Of a stretch of DNA of 55,604 nucleotides, positions 1 through 8,270 are shown piece after piece; within the stretch, counting starts at the first letter, position 1; each line of letters starts with the position of its first letter. This DNA comes from Sutcliffiella horikoshii (GTDB lineage Bacteria; Bacillota; Bacilli; Bacillales; Bacillaceae_I). The stretch is taken from the NCBI RefSeq assembly GCF_008180725.1, contig NZ_VTEV01000015.1:1-55604 (forward strand), given 5' to 3'. Under the pieces are notes generated by a model, which was not told the DNA's origin, did no database searches, and saw nothing but the letters and a program-made list of their open reading frames with translations. The position numbers and the translations under genes are program-made.

Positions 1-573
1 AGCCACACTAATTGTAGAAACTCCACCACTCCAATTTGTCGTACCCTCTGTAAAGTCACCGTTGTCAACAAGGTTTTTATAGTAAACATTCGCCCTTTTA
101 ATGATAGATAACTCATCTTTAACATTTCTTATATTGCTACCTAAAGTTGCTTGCCCGTCACGAGCATCCACGACCTCTTGATCTTTATTGGGGTCTAGGT
201 CAGCCGACTGTATTACATCTTCCATTCTAACATTCAAGTTATCTACTTCTGTTTGTTGAGCTTTTTCTGCCAACTGTACGGATTGAGAGTTCAATCTTTC
301 GTTCAAATTCACAAACTCCCCACGAGCTTGAACGACCTCTGGATTGATCTCTCCTTCTTCTGCAATGATTCGATTAAATTCCTCGCTCACAACTTCTGCA
401 ATACCTTTTGCTTCGTCTGCTTTTGTTTCTGCACTTGTTGCTTTTTGGAGGGCACTAGCTGCGTCTCCTTCAGATTTTGATAACGACTGTTCTACTGCTT
501 CGACCCCTTGGTTATAAGAAAGCCTCCAGTTTTCGTCAATTCGTGTTGTCTCTATTTTCGGGAATTTACTCAC
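1..573 (-). CDS. Tail fibre/baseplate-type structural protein, N-terminal part (runs off the left edge)
   Basis: The first 191 codons are present and the frame is still open at base 1. It starts at GTG 573, eight bases after an AAGGAGG ribosome site. The protein opens SKFPKIETTRIDENWRLSYN, followed by a long charged, alanine- and glutamate-rich helical stretch (about residues 20-115). A segment containing DPNKDQEVVDARDG and ATLGSNIRNVKDEL follows; this kind of linker is common ahead of receptor-binding or collagen-like parts of Bacillus phage fibres and upper baseplate proteins. It lies 13 bases after the distal tail gene, where a Tal-type tail-associated protein is more usual. The function is inferred from position and composition, and the missing C-terminus could change the call. 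Confidence 0.6.
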   Translation of the reverse strand, partial: MSKFPKIETTRIDENWRLSYNQGVEAVEQSLSKSEGDAASALQKATSAETKADEAKGIAEVVSEEFNRIIAEEGEINPEVVQARGEFVNLNERLNSQSVQLAEKAQQTEVDNLNVRMEDVIQSADLDPNKDQEVVDARDGQATLGSNIRNVKDELSIIKRANVYYKNLVDNGDFTEGTTNWSGGVSTISVA

Positions 574-586
574 CTAAATGACCTCC

Positions 587-1420
587 TTATGCAAAATAAA
601 TAAAGCGGAAATCGAATGTAATTTCGAATGATCCGCTTGTACCGATAACTTCTATATCATTCCATCCAGGCGCTAATGAGATGGGCATTTTATTCGTGTT
701 TCTGACAATGGTTAATCCGTTCTTAACCGGTCTTATTCGGTCAATTTCTATAACATCACTGGTATTTGATGTGCCGGTATATGTCCACTCTTCTCCAGTG
801 GTATGGTTTTTCAGCTTTAAATTACTGGAGGCACCTGTATATATTATTTTCAGGTAAACTTCTCGTGGATCTATTTCAAGACCAGCGTTATAAATATCAA
901 AGCGGTTAGTAGTGTGTACATAAGAAACATCCTCTGATATTAACCCTTGCCCGAACTGCCACAACCCAGAATCGAAGGTTAAGGGGTCGGTTGTTTTTCC
1001 TACAGCCTCACAATAAGAAGAAGCAGAGACAAACTGGATAGTAAAATCACCACTTGCACCAATCTTATTTGGTGTCCAATCGTTAGCTACTTCCACGTCC
1101 CATCTCTTCCCCGGTTCCGCATCCGTTACAATATAAAAAGGCTCACCAGATGTGAGCACATTGATGAGCCTATTCCTTCTTAAAAGGAAATCCAGGTAAT
1201 CCTCGCCAAACAGAGTACATACAGCCGTTAATACCCGTTCGTCGTAATCCATGCCCACACGTACCGACCCATTTCGACCTGGCATCTTTTCTCTATAAAA
1301 GTTAGGAGGAGGAGGTGAAATATTAAGACTTCTAACCAAAGTGGAAAGGTCGTCGGCCATGTCATAAGCATCATCATTTCTGGTAACAATTTTAAAATTG
1401 TCTAAAGTTTTTACAATCAT
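587..1420 (-). CDS. Distal tail protein (Dit, SPP1 gp19.1-like)
   Basis: A 277-residue protein placed directly after the tape measure gene. Its start overlaps the tape measure stop by four bases (ATGA), which indicates translational coupling. The N-terminal half contains a PGRNGSVRVGMDYDERVLT stretch and a RRNRLINVL segment typical of phage tail-family Dit proteins that form the hub between tail tube and baseplate. The C-terminal half (about 150-277) looks beta-rich with repeated Asn/Thr, compatible with a carbohydrate-binding or galectin-like extension. Family knowledge: Dit forms a hexameric ring below the last tube ring. The assignment rests on gene order and overall pattern. Confidence 0.8.
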   Translation of the reverse strand: MIVKTLDNFKIVTRNDDAYDMADDLSTLVRSLNISPPPPNFYREKMPGRNGSVRVGMDYDERVLTAVCTLFGEDYLDFLLRRNRLINVLTSGEPFYIVTDAEPGKRWDVEVANDWTPNKIGASGDFTIQFVSASSYCEAVGKTTDPLTFDSGLWQFGQGLISEDVSYVHTTNRFDIYNAGLEIDPREVYLKIIYTGASSNLKLKNHTTGEEWTYTGTSNTSDVIEIDRIRPVKNGLTIVRNTNKMPISLAPGWNDIEVIGTSGSFEITFDFRFIYFA

Positions 1421-4203
1421 GACCGCTCTTTCACCCCGTTCACTAATAGTTGTGTGGTAGTCAAATCTTCCTCAAAACGCATGCTAACATCAAAGGTAGC
1501 TGAACCAACGGCTTCCCCATCTAACTCCACAATAACCGGACGACCAGCAAGCTTTGTTATCGCGTCCACTAAAGGTTGCAAATCTTGGACGGATCCTTGT
1601 TTATCAAAACCAATTCTCCCAGTCTCCAGAAGTTCCATTAGGTTTGCTTGCATGCCTTCTGTTAAGATCATTTCGTTTCTTAGGGCACGAATGTCTATTT
1701 CATTGTGCATGGGCCTGTCCTTCATTAGAGAAGATACAGATCCTCCTTCGTGCATTTTAGGTAAGGAGTTCCCTTGTGGTTTTTTCCCTACGACACCACC
1801 TGTATGGTACTGCATATATGCTCCAGTATTTGAGTACTGGGTGATGTATACATTTTTACTTATGTTTTTACCAAGTTCGTAGTTTAAGTTCCTGGCTGTA
1901 CCTAAAATGTCGTAAACTTTGTTTTTAACCCCTTGAAGTTTACTGATTTGCCCATCAATCTGACTTTGACCATTTCTGTATTCGTCCGTCTGTTTCATGG
2001 CCTCACTAGTATTACGCTCCAGTTCTCTCTTTTGTGATTGGAGTTTTGATATTTCAGTATCAATGGCCTTGATACTCTCACCTTTCTTGGCTGTAATACC
2101 TACCTGTTTCAATTCGACGTCCACCATTTTATGGACAATATCATCAAGGAGTTGAATCTCTTCCCTAACTTTGGTCAATTCATCTTCTTTCTTAAGCACG
2201 ATATCCATTTGTTGGGCATACTTATCTTGTAATTTTCCAAGCTCTCTTTCCTCCAGCCAAATCTTATCTTCAGCGGCTTGTATTTCAAGCCCGCTCATTT
2301 CGTGGCGTTTGTCATCCAAGTCTCTTTGCATCTCGCCTATTATCTTCTTTTGATCTCCCATTTCTTTATCAAGACCAATAGCAACTTGACGAGCTTCATT
2401 TTGTTCTTGGAGTAACTTTTCCTCTTTACCAAGGTTTTCTGCCAAGTTAGCTTCTGCTTTTGCTCGTTCAGCTTCAAGTTCTAACTGGATTCTTTTAAGC
2501 TGCTCGTCATTATACGCTTTAGCGGCATCTGTATTGTCTAAAAGGATGTTCCCCTGATCAGTTAGGTGGTAATTCGCATCAGGAACAATCTCTACAATGC
2601 TATTGTTTAATTCGACCATTCTGTTCAGCTCTTCATTAGACAACCCAGAGTTTTTTGCAAGTTTTTCTTGTTCTTCTCTTAAAGCAGCTATGGTAGTCGG
2701 GTCCGAAGTTCTTGCAATATCTGCATTAATGTCTACGAATCTCGCTAATTCATCAGTTGTTAGTCTTGAACGTCTTTCGAGATTGTCATATTCATTAATA
2801 AGATTTTCCAAATGCCCGTGTTGTTCAGACATTGCATTGATGTTATCTAAACTGACCTCGTTTACTTCGTCATATCCCATTTTCAATCCTACTAAAAGAC
2901 CACCAAGAATAGATACCCCAGCGATGATCCAACCAGCTGGGCCCATTGAAGCCATTAAACCAACAATTACTCCACTAAGTCTCATAAAGGTAGTAATTAA
3001 GATTCCGATGGATGCGGCAGTCCCTGCCATGGTCAATCCAGTAACATAGGCACCTGTGTCCATGTCAGTAAACTTTCGGACAATATCCGTTCCCACTTCA
3101 ACAATTTCTTTAAACTGCGGAAGAAATTCATCGCCGATTTTAATTCCTAGTCCTTCTAAAGCCGACTGGAATTCTACAAAAGAACCTTTTAGATTCTCCA
3201 TTTGTGTTTTTGCTACTTGATCAGCCGTACCTCCAGCGTTTTCAAGTTCCGTAGAATATTCTCGTAACCCGTCCTCCCCTACTTTTAACAAGGCAAGGAA
3301 ACCACTGGCTGCTTCCGTACCGACCAATTGAGCCGCCGTTTGTGTTTTCTGGGCGTCTGTCATTCCATCCATACGATCAGATATATGACCAATAAGTTCT
3401 GGTAAAGGTTTCATTTCACCATTAGCATCATTGATTTTGATATTCAAATCTTCTATAGCATCTGCCGTTTGTCCTGTTGGGTTAGCCAGCGCTAATAACG
3501 TAGCTCGTAAAGAAGTACCAGCCTGAGAACCTTGGATACCCGCATCTGACATTTTGGCAACGGCAGTGGCAGTCTCTTCTATGGATAAACCTAAAGATGC
3601 AGCTACAGGAGCTACGTATTTCATTGCGTCTCCAAGTTGAGGCAAATCAGTATTTGCTGTAGTCATTGTCTTAACTAGAACGTCTACTGCATGCCCCGTG
3701 TCATCAGCTGAAATACCAAAACCAGTCATGATATTGGATACAATATCAGCACTACGTCCTAAGTCTATCTTTGCAGAAGCTGCTAAACTTAACACAGAAG
3801 GAAGTGCGCCAATCTGTTCGTTAACATCAAAACCGGCCATACTTAAGTACTCTAGTGCAGAAGCTGCTTGGGTTGCAGAAAATTGTGTTGCAGCTCCCAT
3901 TTCGGCCGCTTTATTTTTCAGTAGCTCAAATTCACTTTCTGTCGCACCGGAAATAGCTTTAACTCTAGACATCGCTTCTTCAAAGTTCGCAGCTACTGCT
4001 ACAGAGGCACCAATACCTGCAGCTACAGCCGTTCCGACAGCAAAAGCAGCCGTATTTATGGTTTCAATATCCCTTGATGTACTTCGGGCCTCTCCTTGCG
4101 TACTTCTCATTTCATTTCGTGCTTCTTGCATAGCTCTTTTAAATGCTTCTGATTCCAGTATTAGCTTTGCCTTGACGGAGCCAGCATTTGCTTCAGTTGC
4201 CAT
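1417..4203 (-). CDS. Tail tape measure protein
   Basis: A 928-residue protein and the longest gene of the structural module, placed between the tail chaperones and Dit as expected. Residues 1-60 are helical and charged. About 70-340 form the TP901-type tape measure core, with motifs such as AAATQFSATQAASALEYLSM. A strongly hydrophobic stretch lies at roughly 385-440 (GLMASMGPAGWIIAGVSILG). A long coiled coil covers about 540-760, rich in KLQ, KEE and LE heptads. The protein sets tail length and probably crosses the host membrane during DNA entry. The start ATG at 4203 follows an AAGGAGGTG site and lies 15 bases after the preceding stop. Confidence 0.93.
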   Translation of the reverse strand: MATEANAGSVKAKLILESEAFKRAMQEARNEMRSTQGEARSTSRDIETINTAAFAVGTAVAAGIGASVAVAANFEEAMSRVKAISGATESEFELLKNKAAEMGAATQFSATQAASALEYLSMAGFDVNEQIGALPSVLSLAASAKIDLGRSADIVSNIMTGFGISADDTGHAVDVLVKTMTTANTDLPQLGDAMKYVAPVAASLGLSIEETATAVAKMSDAGIQGSQAGTSLRATLLALANPTGQTADAIEDLNIKINDANGEMKPLPELIGHISDRMDGMTDAQKTQTAAQLVGTEAASGFLALLKVGEDGLREYSTELENAGGTADQVAKTQMENLKGSFVEFQSALEGLGIKIGDEFLPQFKEIVEVGTDIVRKFTDMDTGAYVTGLTMAGTAASIGILITTFMRLSGVIVGLMASMGPAGWIIAGVSILGGLLVGLKMGYDEVNEVSLDNINAMSEQHGHLENLINEYDNLERRSRLTTDELARFVDINADIARTSDPTTIAALREEQEKLAKNSGLSNEELNRMVELNNSIVEIVPDANYHLTDQGNILLDNTDAAKAYNDEQLKRIQLELEAERAKAEANLAENLGKEEKLLQEQNEARQVAIGLDKEMGDQKKIIGEMQRDLDDKRHEMSGLEIQAAEDKIWLEERELGKLQDKYAQQMDIVLKKEDELTKVREEIQLLDDIVHKMVDVELKQVGITAKKGESIKAIDTEISKLQSQKRELERNTSEAMKQTDEYRNGQSQIDGQISKLQGVKNKVYDILGTARNLNYELGKNISKNVYITQYSNTGAYMQYHTGGVVGKKPQGNSLPKMHEGGSVSSLMKDRPMHNEIDIRALRNEMILTEGMQANLMELLETGRIGFDKQGSVQDLQPLVDAITKLAGRPVIVELDGEAVGSATFDVSMRFEEDLTTTQLLVNGVKERS

Positions 4204-4218
4204 GAGCGCACCTCCTTC

Positions 4219-4596
4219 CTAATTCGTTCGGTTCGCTCCACGTTTTGTTATAAAGTGAAGACGATCCATTTTTTCACGGTTAAACTTTGTTGTGTTTCTA
4301 TCATCAAAACCTGCTACTTTTAACAGGGAATTTACGTGGTTGATGTAGTCTTCCGATTCGTATGCTCGGTTATTTGAGGCGATTAAATTATGAAGGTCTA
4401 ATAATTTCAGTCGGGATTGCTCCACTCGTTTTTTCTCTAGGAGATCCGGTAGGTCTATCATGTAATACTGGGTTTCCAGTACTTTTTGCGTGACGTTCAA
4501 TGAAATGGCCGCATCTTTAAGCCAATCTTCCAATGTATAAAGTAAGCCCTCTTCCTCATTTTTTGTTACTGTTGTTTCGGAAGAAGGCTTTTCACG
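4219..4596 (-). CDS. Tail assembly chaperone, frameshift extension (gpGT-like C-terminal part)
   Basis: This open frame has no good start of its own; the first possible codon, a TTG at 4533, lacks a convincing ribosome site. It is in the -1 frame relative to the upstream chaperone gene and is open back to the slippery heptamer at 4596-4602, so it is best read as an extension added by a -1 ribosomal shift. The fused product would have about 240 residues: 115 from the upstream frame and 125 from here. The extension is charged and contains KNEEEGLLYTLEDWLKDAA, followed by a basic C-terminus. In lambda-like tails the G and GT forms bind the tape measure protein and recruit tube subunits. Confidence 0.8.
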   Translation of the reverse strand, partial: REKPSSETTVTKNEEEGLLYTLEDWLKDAAISLNVTQKVLETQYYMIDLPDLLEKKRVEQSRLKLLDLHNLIASNNRAYESEDYINHVNSLLKVAGFDDRNTTKFNREKMDRLHFITKRGANRTN

Positions 4597-4940
4597 TTTT
4601 TTATCATGGTGAAGAAATCATTTTTCTTATAAGTTTTTGTCAGGTAGTCCACCAATTCGGATAAACCGGCTTCTTTTCTTAAGTAATCCTGATCAATTCC
4701 TGACAATACGGAAGTTATGGCCAACAAATCATCCATGGCAATTTCCCCAGCTATGATAGCAGTCTCCATCATGTGTTCCTTTGGTGTCACCGCTACTCTC
4801 AAGATTAAACCTGGTAACGTTTCAATAGTCTTCATTAACTCTAAAAAAACTTCAGGAGTTACTTTTTTCACCTTTGCCCGCTTGCTACCTAAAAGAACAG
4901 AGTCTGGTGTATTAAAATAATCTTTAATTGATTCCATCAT
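4566..4940 (-). CDS. Tail assembly chaperone (gpG-like)
   Basis: A 124-residue, mostly helical protein between the tail tube and tape measure genes, the standard slot for the gpG-type chaperone. It includes a VFLELMKTIETLPGLILRV helix and ends KSLLPKQQ. Ten codons before the stop it contains the slippery AAAAAAC sequence used to make a longer fusion. Product assignment comes from position, size and the frameshift site, since these chaperones have little sequence conservation. Confidence 0.8.
   Translation of the reverse strand: MMESIKDYFNTPDSVLLGSKRAKVKKVTPEVFLELMKTIETLPGLILRVAVTPKEHMMETAIIAGEIAMDDLLAITSVLSGIDQDYLRKEAGLSELVDYLTKTYKKNDFFTMIKNVKSLLPKQQ
4596..4602 (-). promoter_or_regulatory. 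Slippery heptamer A AAA AAC for -1 programmed frameshift
   Basis: On the coding strand the upstream chaperone frame reads ATA AAA AAC near its end, giving the canonical X XXY YYZ heptamer. A one-base backward slip reads on as CGT GAA AAG into the downstream frame, avoiding the stop at 4566-4568. Codon phase was checked in both directions. Confidence 0.85.
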
Positions 4941-4956
4941 TTGTTTTCACCCACCT

Positions 4957-4986
4957 AAAAAAGAATAGACGCGGAATTAACCCGCG
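4957..4986 (-). terminator. Hairpin at the end of the tail tube gene
   Basis: On the minus strand, CGCGG and CCGCG arms enclose a short loop that contains the tail tube stop codon, and a run of T residues follows. It is probably an attenuating or intrinsic terminator limiting read-through from the abundant tube gene into the chaperones. Confidence 0.55.
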
Positions 4987-5507
4987 CCGCCTTCCACTAC
5001 TGTTTCATCTCCTAATACATATAACAGTCCTTTGTTTGTTGTGTCAGGATACCCAACAAAACGTAGTTGTGCCACACGCTCGTTGTCACTGTTAAATGTG
5101 TATTTAGGATCTCCTAATGCTGCCGCAAGTGGAACCGTAATCCAGTCGTCTGCCGTTGCATCAGGATCAGTAGGCTTAATTATTAATGGTTTTGCAGTTT
5201 TTAGTAAACGGAATCCAGCATCCCCGTAAACTTCTAACTTGCTTTTCGTTCCGTCTGTCGTATATTTACTGTTTGGAATTGCATCTGCTAGCTTTGCTAA
5301 ATCATGCAGGGCAAATGGAACCATTACATTACAAATACGTCCTTTAAGAACCGTATCAATTGGAGCGTCGCCATATTGATCTACTGTAATGTCCTTTGTA
5401 TTTGTGGTAACTTCGAATTCCACTCCACCTTTTGTAATATCAAAGATGGTAGACCCATATTCCACTGTAGCAGGACCGATTGGTACTTTTAATGTTTCTT
5501 GGCTCAT
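4977..5507 (-). CDS. Major tail tube protein
   Basis: A 176-residue protein placed between the tail completion genes and the chaperones. It opens SQETLKVPIGPATVEYGS and alternates short beta-type segments, as in siphovirus tube subunits of the SPP1 gp17.1 and lambda gpV kind. It should polymerise as stacked hexamers around the tape measure. A strong AGGAGG site precedes the ATG at 5507 and a hairpin sits at its stop, both fitting a highly expressed structural gene. Confidence 0.82.
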   Translation of the reverse strand: MSQETLKVPIGPATVEYGSTIFDITKGGVEFEVTTNTKDITVDQYGDAPIDTVLKGRICNVMVPFALHDLAKLADAIPNSKYTTDGTKSKLEVYGDAGFRLLKTAKPLIIKPTDPDATADDWITVPLAAALGDPKYTFNSDNERVAQLRFVGYPDTTNKGLLYVLGDETVVEGGAG

Positions 5508-5510
5508 CCT

Positions 5511-5918
5511 TTATTCCTCCTTTAAATTGGGTCTGATAACCACGTCAAAATTCATACTGTAAATGGGCCGCCCAGCATCGTCATCTCCAATATAAATAGG
5601 CACAGAATTCATGGCTCTAATGACTACCACAGATTCTGTACCTATTTTAAAATCTCTTCTATTGGTTAATAATGAGTGGATGCTGAAAGCTTTCTCCTCA
5701 CATTTTGTTATACTGTCAGGATCATCTACATCTTTCAGACCCCTAACTAGGATTTGAAAGGAAGGTTGACGTTTACCTAGCCACTGTTCTACTGGGAATC
5801 CCCCAGTTAACCGGACAGCCGCACACTCATCAGGCGCGTGCTCTCGCGGAAATTTGTTATAAAAATAAGGGAATGAATAAAGTGATTCGATGAAGTCAAC
5901 TAAATCCTTTATCCTCAT
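5511..5918 (-). CDS. Tail terminator/minor capsid-type completion protein
   Basis: A 135-residue protein whose start overlaps the preceding gp10-like stop by four bases. It includes PVEQWLGKRQPSFQILVRG and ends in a beta-rich portion. Order (head closure, gp10-like, this gene, tail tube) and length match the SPP1 gp17/tail terminator position, where a hexamer caps the tail tube before head joining. The call is positional. Confidence 0.7.
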   Translation of the reverse strand: MRIKDLVDFIESLYSFPYFYNKFPREHAPDECAAVRLTGGFPVEQWLGKRQPSFQILVRGLKDVDDPDSITKCEEKAFSIHSLLTNRRDFKIGTESVVVIRAMNSVPIYIGDDDAGRPIYSMNFDVVIRPNLKEE

Positions 5919-6352
5919 GACCCCAACACCTTCCTCAATTCCTTAGCCATCCACTCCACTAAATACTTACTGGACTCCCCTTTTAAAGGTCGTTCTAGAT
6001 ATTTACTCCCTACAGTGTAGCCATCTGTACCACCTGCTCCGGAAGACAAAGGTCCTAGTTGACTATCCCCCATGTATTCGTGTGTCCATAGTGCATAGTT
6101 AAATCTGCCGTATTTAGGAGAACGCTCTACCGCATAAAACCAAACTTCACCCTGAAGCTTTCCAGATTTCCAGGTGACTTTCGTTTTAACCGATTTTCTT
6201 AAGGTAGAGGTATCTATGGGAGCGATCTGAGATGCAATTCGAGCCAGGTCTTCGACACTGTCTGTCATGCTTCTCTCAGCGGTTTTCAGTAGTAGATTCT
6301 CTATCTCGTCCAAACGAAAAAAGAATTCGGATGCATCAAATTCAAAACTCAT
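5915..6352 (-). CDS. HK97 gp10-like head-tail joining protein
   Basis: A 145-residue protein with SQIAPIDTSTLRKSVKTK early on, followed by an aromatic beta segment and the YALWTHEYMGD stretch, a pattern typical of the HK97 gp10 family (xAPxDTGxLRxS and YAxxxExG-like motifs). It acts in tail completion or joining. The gene is coupled at both ends, with a four-base overlap with the gene before and after. Confidence 0.8.
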   Translation of the reverse strand: MSFEFDASEFFFRLDEIENLLLKTAERSMTDSVEDLARIASQIAPIDTSTLRKSVKTKVTWKSGKLQGEVWFYAVERSPKYGRFNYALWTHEYMGDSQLGPLSSGAGGTDGYTVGSKYLERPLKGESSKYLVEWMAKELRKVLGS

Positions 6353-6681
6353 AAAAGCACTTCCGTTAAAACAGGCTTGCCGCTAAGACTTCTCTTGACG
6401 TTAATCTTTTTGGGTTTGCCTTTTATGGTGGCATTTAACTCGTTTTGATATGTGATTACATCAGAATAGTCAATATCCGCTAGCTTGTCCAGTAGGATTT
6501 TAAGGGTAGCAACTACCGTTTCACTTCCAATAGTGCCGGTGGTTTTATGCTGAACCAAAAAGGATCCTTCATCTACACGGCATTTAAGTGAGAAAGTAAT
6601 ATCGGGAATTGCTTTACCTTCTCGGTTAATGGTACTGCCACGTTCTACAGTTATTTCTTGCTTCATAGGAACAATAGGCAT
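6349..6681 (-). CDS. Putative head closure protein
   Basis: A 110-residue, beta-rich protein (MPIVPMKQEITVERGSTINR at the start) between the connector-type gene and the gp10-like gene. Size and position correspond to head-tail stopper/head closure proteins such as SPP1 gp16. It carries no diagnostic motif that I can name, so the call is positional. Confidence 0.6.
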   Translation of the reverse strand: MPIVPMKQEITVERGSTINREGKAIPDITFSLKCRVDEGSFLVQHKTTGTIGSETVVATLKILLDKLADIDYSDVITYQNELNATIKGKPKKINVKRSLSGKPVLTEVLL

Positions 6682-6682
6682 A

Positions 6683-7090
6683 TTACCTCACCGACCTTCC
6701 TATTCGACGTGGAGCCAGTTTTACGTTATTAAGTTCGCTAATCATATCGTAGACTTCTTCTGGGATAAATTTATGGAGTGTTGTACCGCCTGGAGTTTTT
6801 ACGTTGTTCTCTTTAAATGTTGTGGAAGAAACCCCCGTAACTGAGATACCCGCAACTCCGTGTTGTTGTAATCGGTTTATGTCACTAAAAACAATCGCCA
6901 GAATAGCCGCAAAATGATAGACCGCAAGCTCAGGAATTTCATATTTTTTGAACCTTTTTTGAAGAGTGGTGTTTGCTGCATTAATGATACGTTGTTTTTT
7001 TGCTTGATCTGCTTCTTGCCAATCCTCTATATCAATAACATTTGTCTCAATATATGCATCGGCATCAACAATAGAAAGCATAATTAACAC
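6683..7090 (-). CDS. Head-tail connector (adaptor) protein
   Basis: A 135-residue protein with an all-helical N-terminal half containing DADAYIETNVIDIEDWQEAD and a KKQRIINAANTTLQKRFKK segment, the pattern of phage adaptor proteins of the gp6/gp15 and DnaT-like connector family that bind below the portal. It is the first of the run of connector genes after the capsid gene. Confidence 0.75.
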   Translation of the reverse strand: MLIMLSIVDADAYIETNVIDIEDWQEADQAKKQRIINAANTTLQKRFKKYEIPELAVYHFAAILAIVFSDINRLQQHGVAGISVTGVSSTTFKENNVKTPGGTTLHKFIPEEVYDMISELNNVKLAPRRIGRSVR

Positions 7091-7102
7091 CCCTATCTAG
7101 GG

Positions 7103-7279
7103 TCAATCTTTCTTACCTGACTTTGATTTTTTGTCCTCTTTGGTAACGTCTTCGTATCCATAATCATTCACTAGTACGTTACGCACATTTTCATCTTCCG
7201 TTTTCCCTACACCATCGGCAAAGGCGACACCTTCTGTAACACCACTATATTTGTTATTCGGAGTTTTAATCGTAAACAT
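7103..7279 (-). CDS. Small structural-module protein, function unknown
   Basis: A 58-residue hydrophilic protein. An ATG three codons further upstream at 7288 lies only two bases from the AGAGAGG site, so the ATG at 7279 fits spacing better. The N-terminal part contains NKYSGVTEGVAFADGVGKT, which resembles the short repeat seen in phage small proteins placed after capsid genes; the tail is lysine-rich (KEDKKSKSGKKD). It may be a minor capsid or decoration-related protein, but nothing confirms this. Confidence 0.6.
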   Translation of the reverse strand: MFTIKTPNNKYSGVTEGVAFADGVGKTEDENVRNVLVNDYGYEDVTKEDKKSKSGKKD

Positions 7280-7302
7280 TATCGTCATTCCTCTCTCAAA
7301 AA

Positions 7303-7330
7303 TAAAAGGCGCCGCTATGGGCGCCTTCTA
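7303..7330 (-). terminator. Terminator after the major capsid gene
   Basis: On the minus strand, AAGGCGCC and GGCGCCTT form an eight-base-pair stem with a six-base loop, followed by TTATTTTT. It lies just after the capsid stop and probably lowers expression of the connector genes relative to the capsid. Confidence 0.8.
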
Positions 7331-7332
7331 AA

Positions 7333-8244
7333 TTATGCTTTCTTCTTAACACCTTTTAAACGAGCTGCTGCACGTGGGTGGAATACTGCCATACCGTTAT
7401 ACCACTCTACACGAGTACGATAAGCAGGCTTTTCTTGTAATTGACCAAGATCCATTACGTCAATTCCTCCGTTTTGAAGACCAGACACATATTGTTCAGG
7501 ACCAAACTTCACAGCGTATAAAGAAGAAGTATCAGAAGCAGTTCCTTGTGTTTCGCCAAAACCAAGAATAGCAGTTCCAGTGGAATTCTCTTCCACCGCA
7601 CGGATAGGAATTCCTCCGTAAGTCATAACTTTACGACCAAATGCATCAAAGTCACCTTCACTGTATCCTGTGTGTCCTTGGATTAACGCTTTAATTTCAC
7701 GGCGCATGGCTTTGTTACAGTAAATTACATCCGGTTCACCCTCAACGGAGTCAATTAACTCATCAAGCATCATGATAGTTAAATTCCCACCATCAGTTCC
7801 CGCAGAAAGAACTTGATTTCCAGTTAATCGCTTTTTAAGACCGTCAAACCCTTTAGGATCAGTTGCTACGTCTCCATTGAAGAAATAGTCCGTCCAAGTT
7901 AGGGACAACGCTTTTACTTTCATTTGCGTTTGGATAGCGCGCTGATCGTTTACATTTCCTCGCGTTTGCACGATAAAACGATCGACGTCAAGATCCCCTC
8001 CGGCAATTACTAAACCTTCGGATAATTGGTTAACTACTCCAGTGCTTTCTTCGTAAGCTTCGTTAACAGAACGGAAACCTACACCAGGTAGTGTTTGTTC
8101 TTGGTTGTATCTGTAAGAGTTACCTTGGATGTCCATAAACGGAAGCATTTCCAGTACAGCACTGTTTCGTGCGTATGTTTCAATTACTCCTCTTTGTAAT
8201 ACGTCTGTTGATAGTTTCGCTGCTTCAGGCAAAGTTAAAGCCAT
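7333..8244 (-). CDS. Major capsid protein
   Basis: A 303-residue protein following the scaffold gene. It begins ALTLPEAAKLSTDVLQRGVI and contains GDLDVDRFIVQTRGNVNDQR, both characteristic of a common Firmicutes phage capsid family. The C-terminal part includes a substrate-rich, beta-type domain and ends LKGVKKKA. No N-terminal delta domain is present; scaffolding is supplied by the separate gene just upstream. A GGAGG site and a downstream hairpin suit a highly expressed product. Confidence 0.9.
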   Translation of the reverse strand: MALTLPEAAKLSTDVLQRGVIETYARNSAVLEMLPFMDIQGNSYRYNQEQTLPGVGFRSVNEAYEESTGVVNQLSEGLVIAGGDLDVDRFIVQTRGNVNDQRAIQTQMKVKALSLTWTDYFFNGDVATDPKGFDGLKKRLTGNQVLSAGTDGGNLTIMMLDELIDSVEGEPDVIYCNKAMRREIKALIQGHTGYSEGDFDAFGRKVMTYGGIPIRAVEENSTGTAILGFGETQGTASDTSSLYAVKFGPEQYVSGLQNGGIDVMDLGQLQEKPAYRTRVEWYNGMAVFHPRAAARLKGVKKKA

Positions 8245-8270
8245 TTTGCATTCCTCCTAATATTCCCTTT

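Noticed and set aside
3698..4222. 174-codon plus-strand frame opposite the tape measure gene
   Set aside because: It is a shadow of the alanine-rich coding strand and has no ribosome site.
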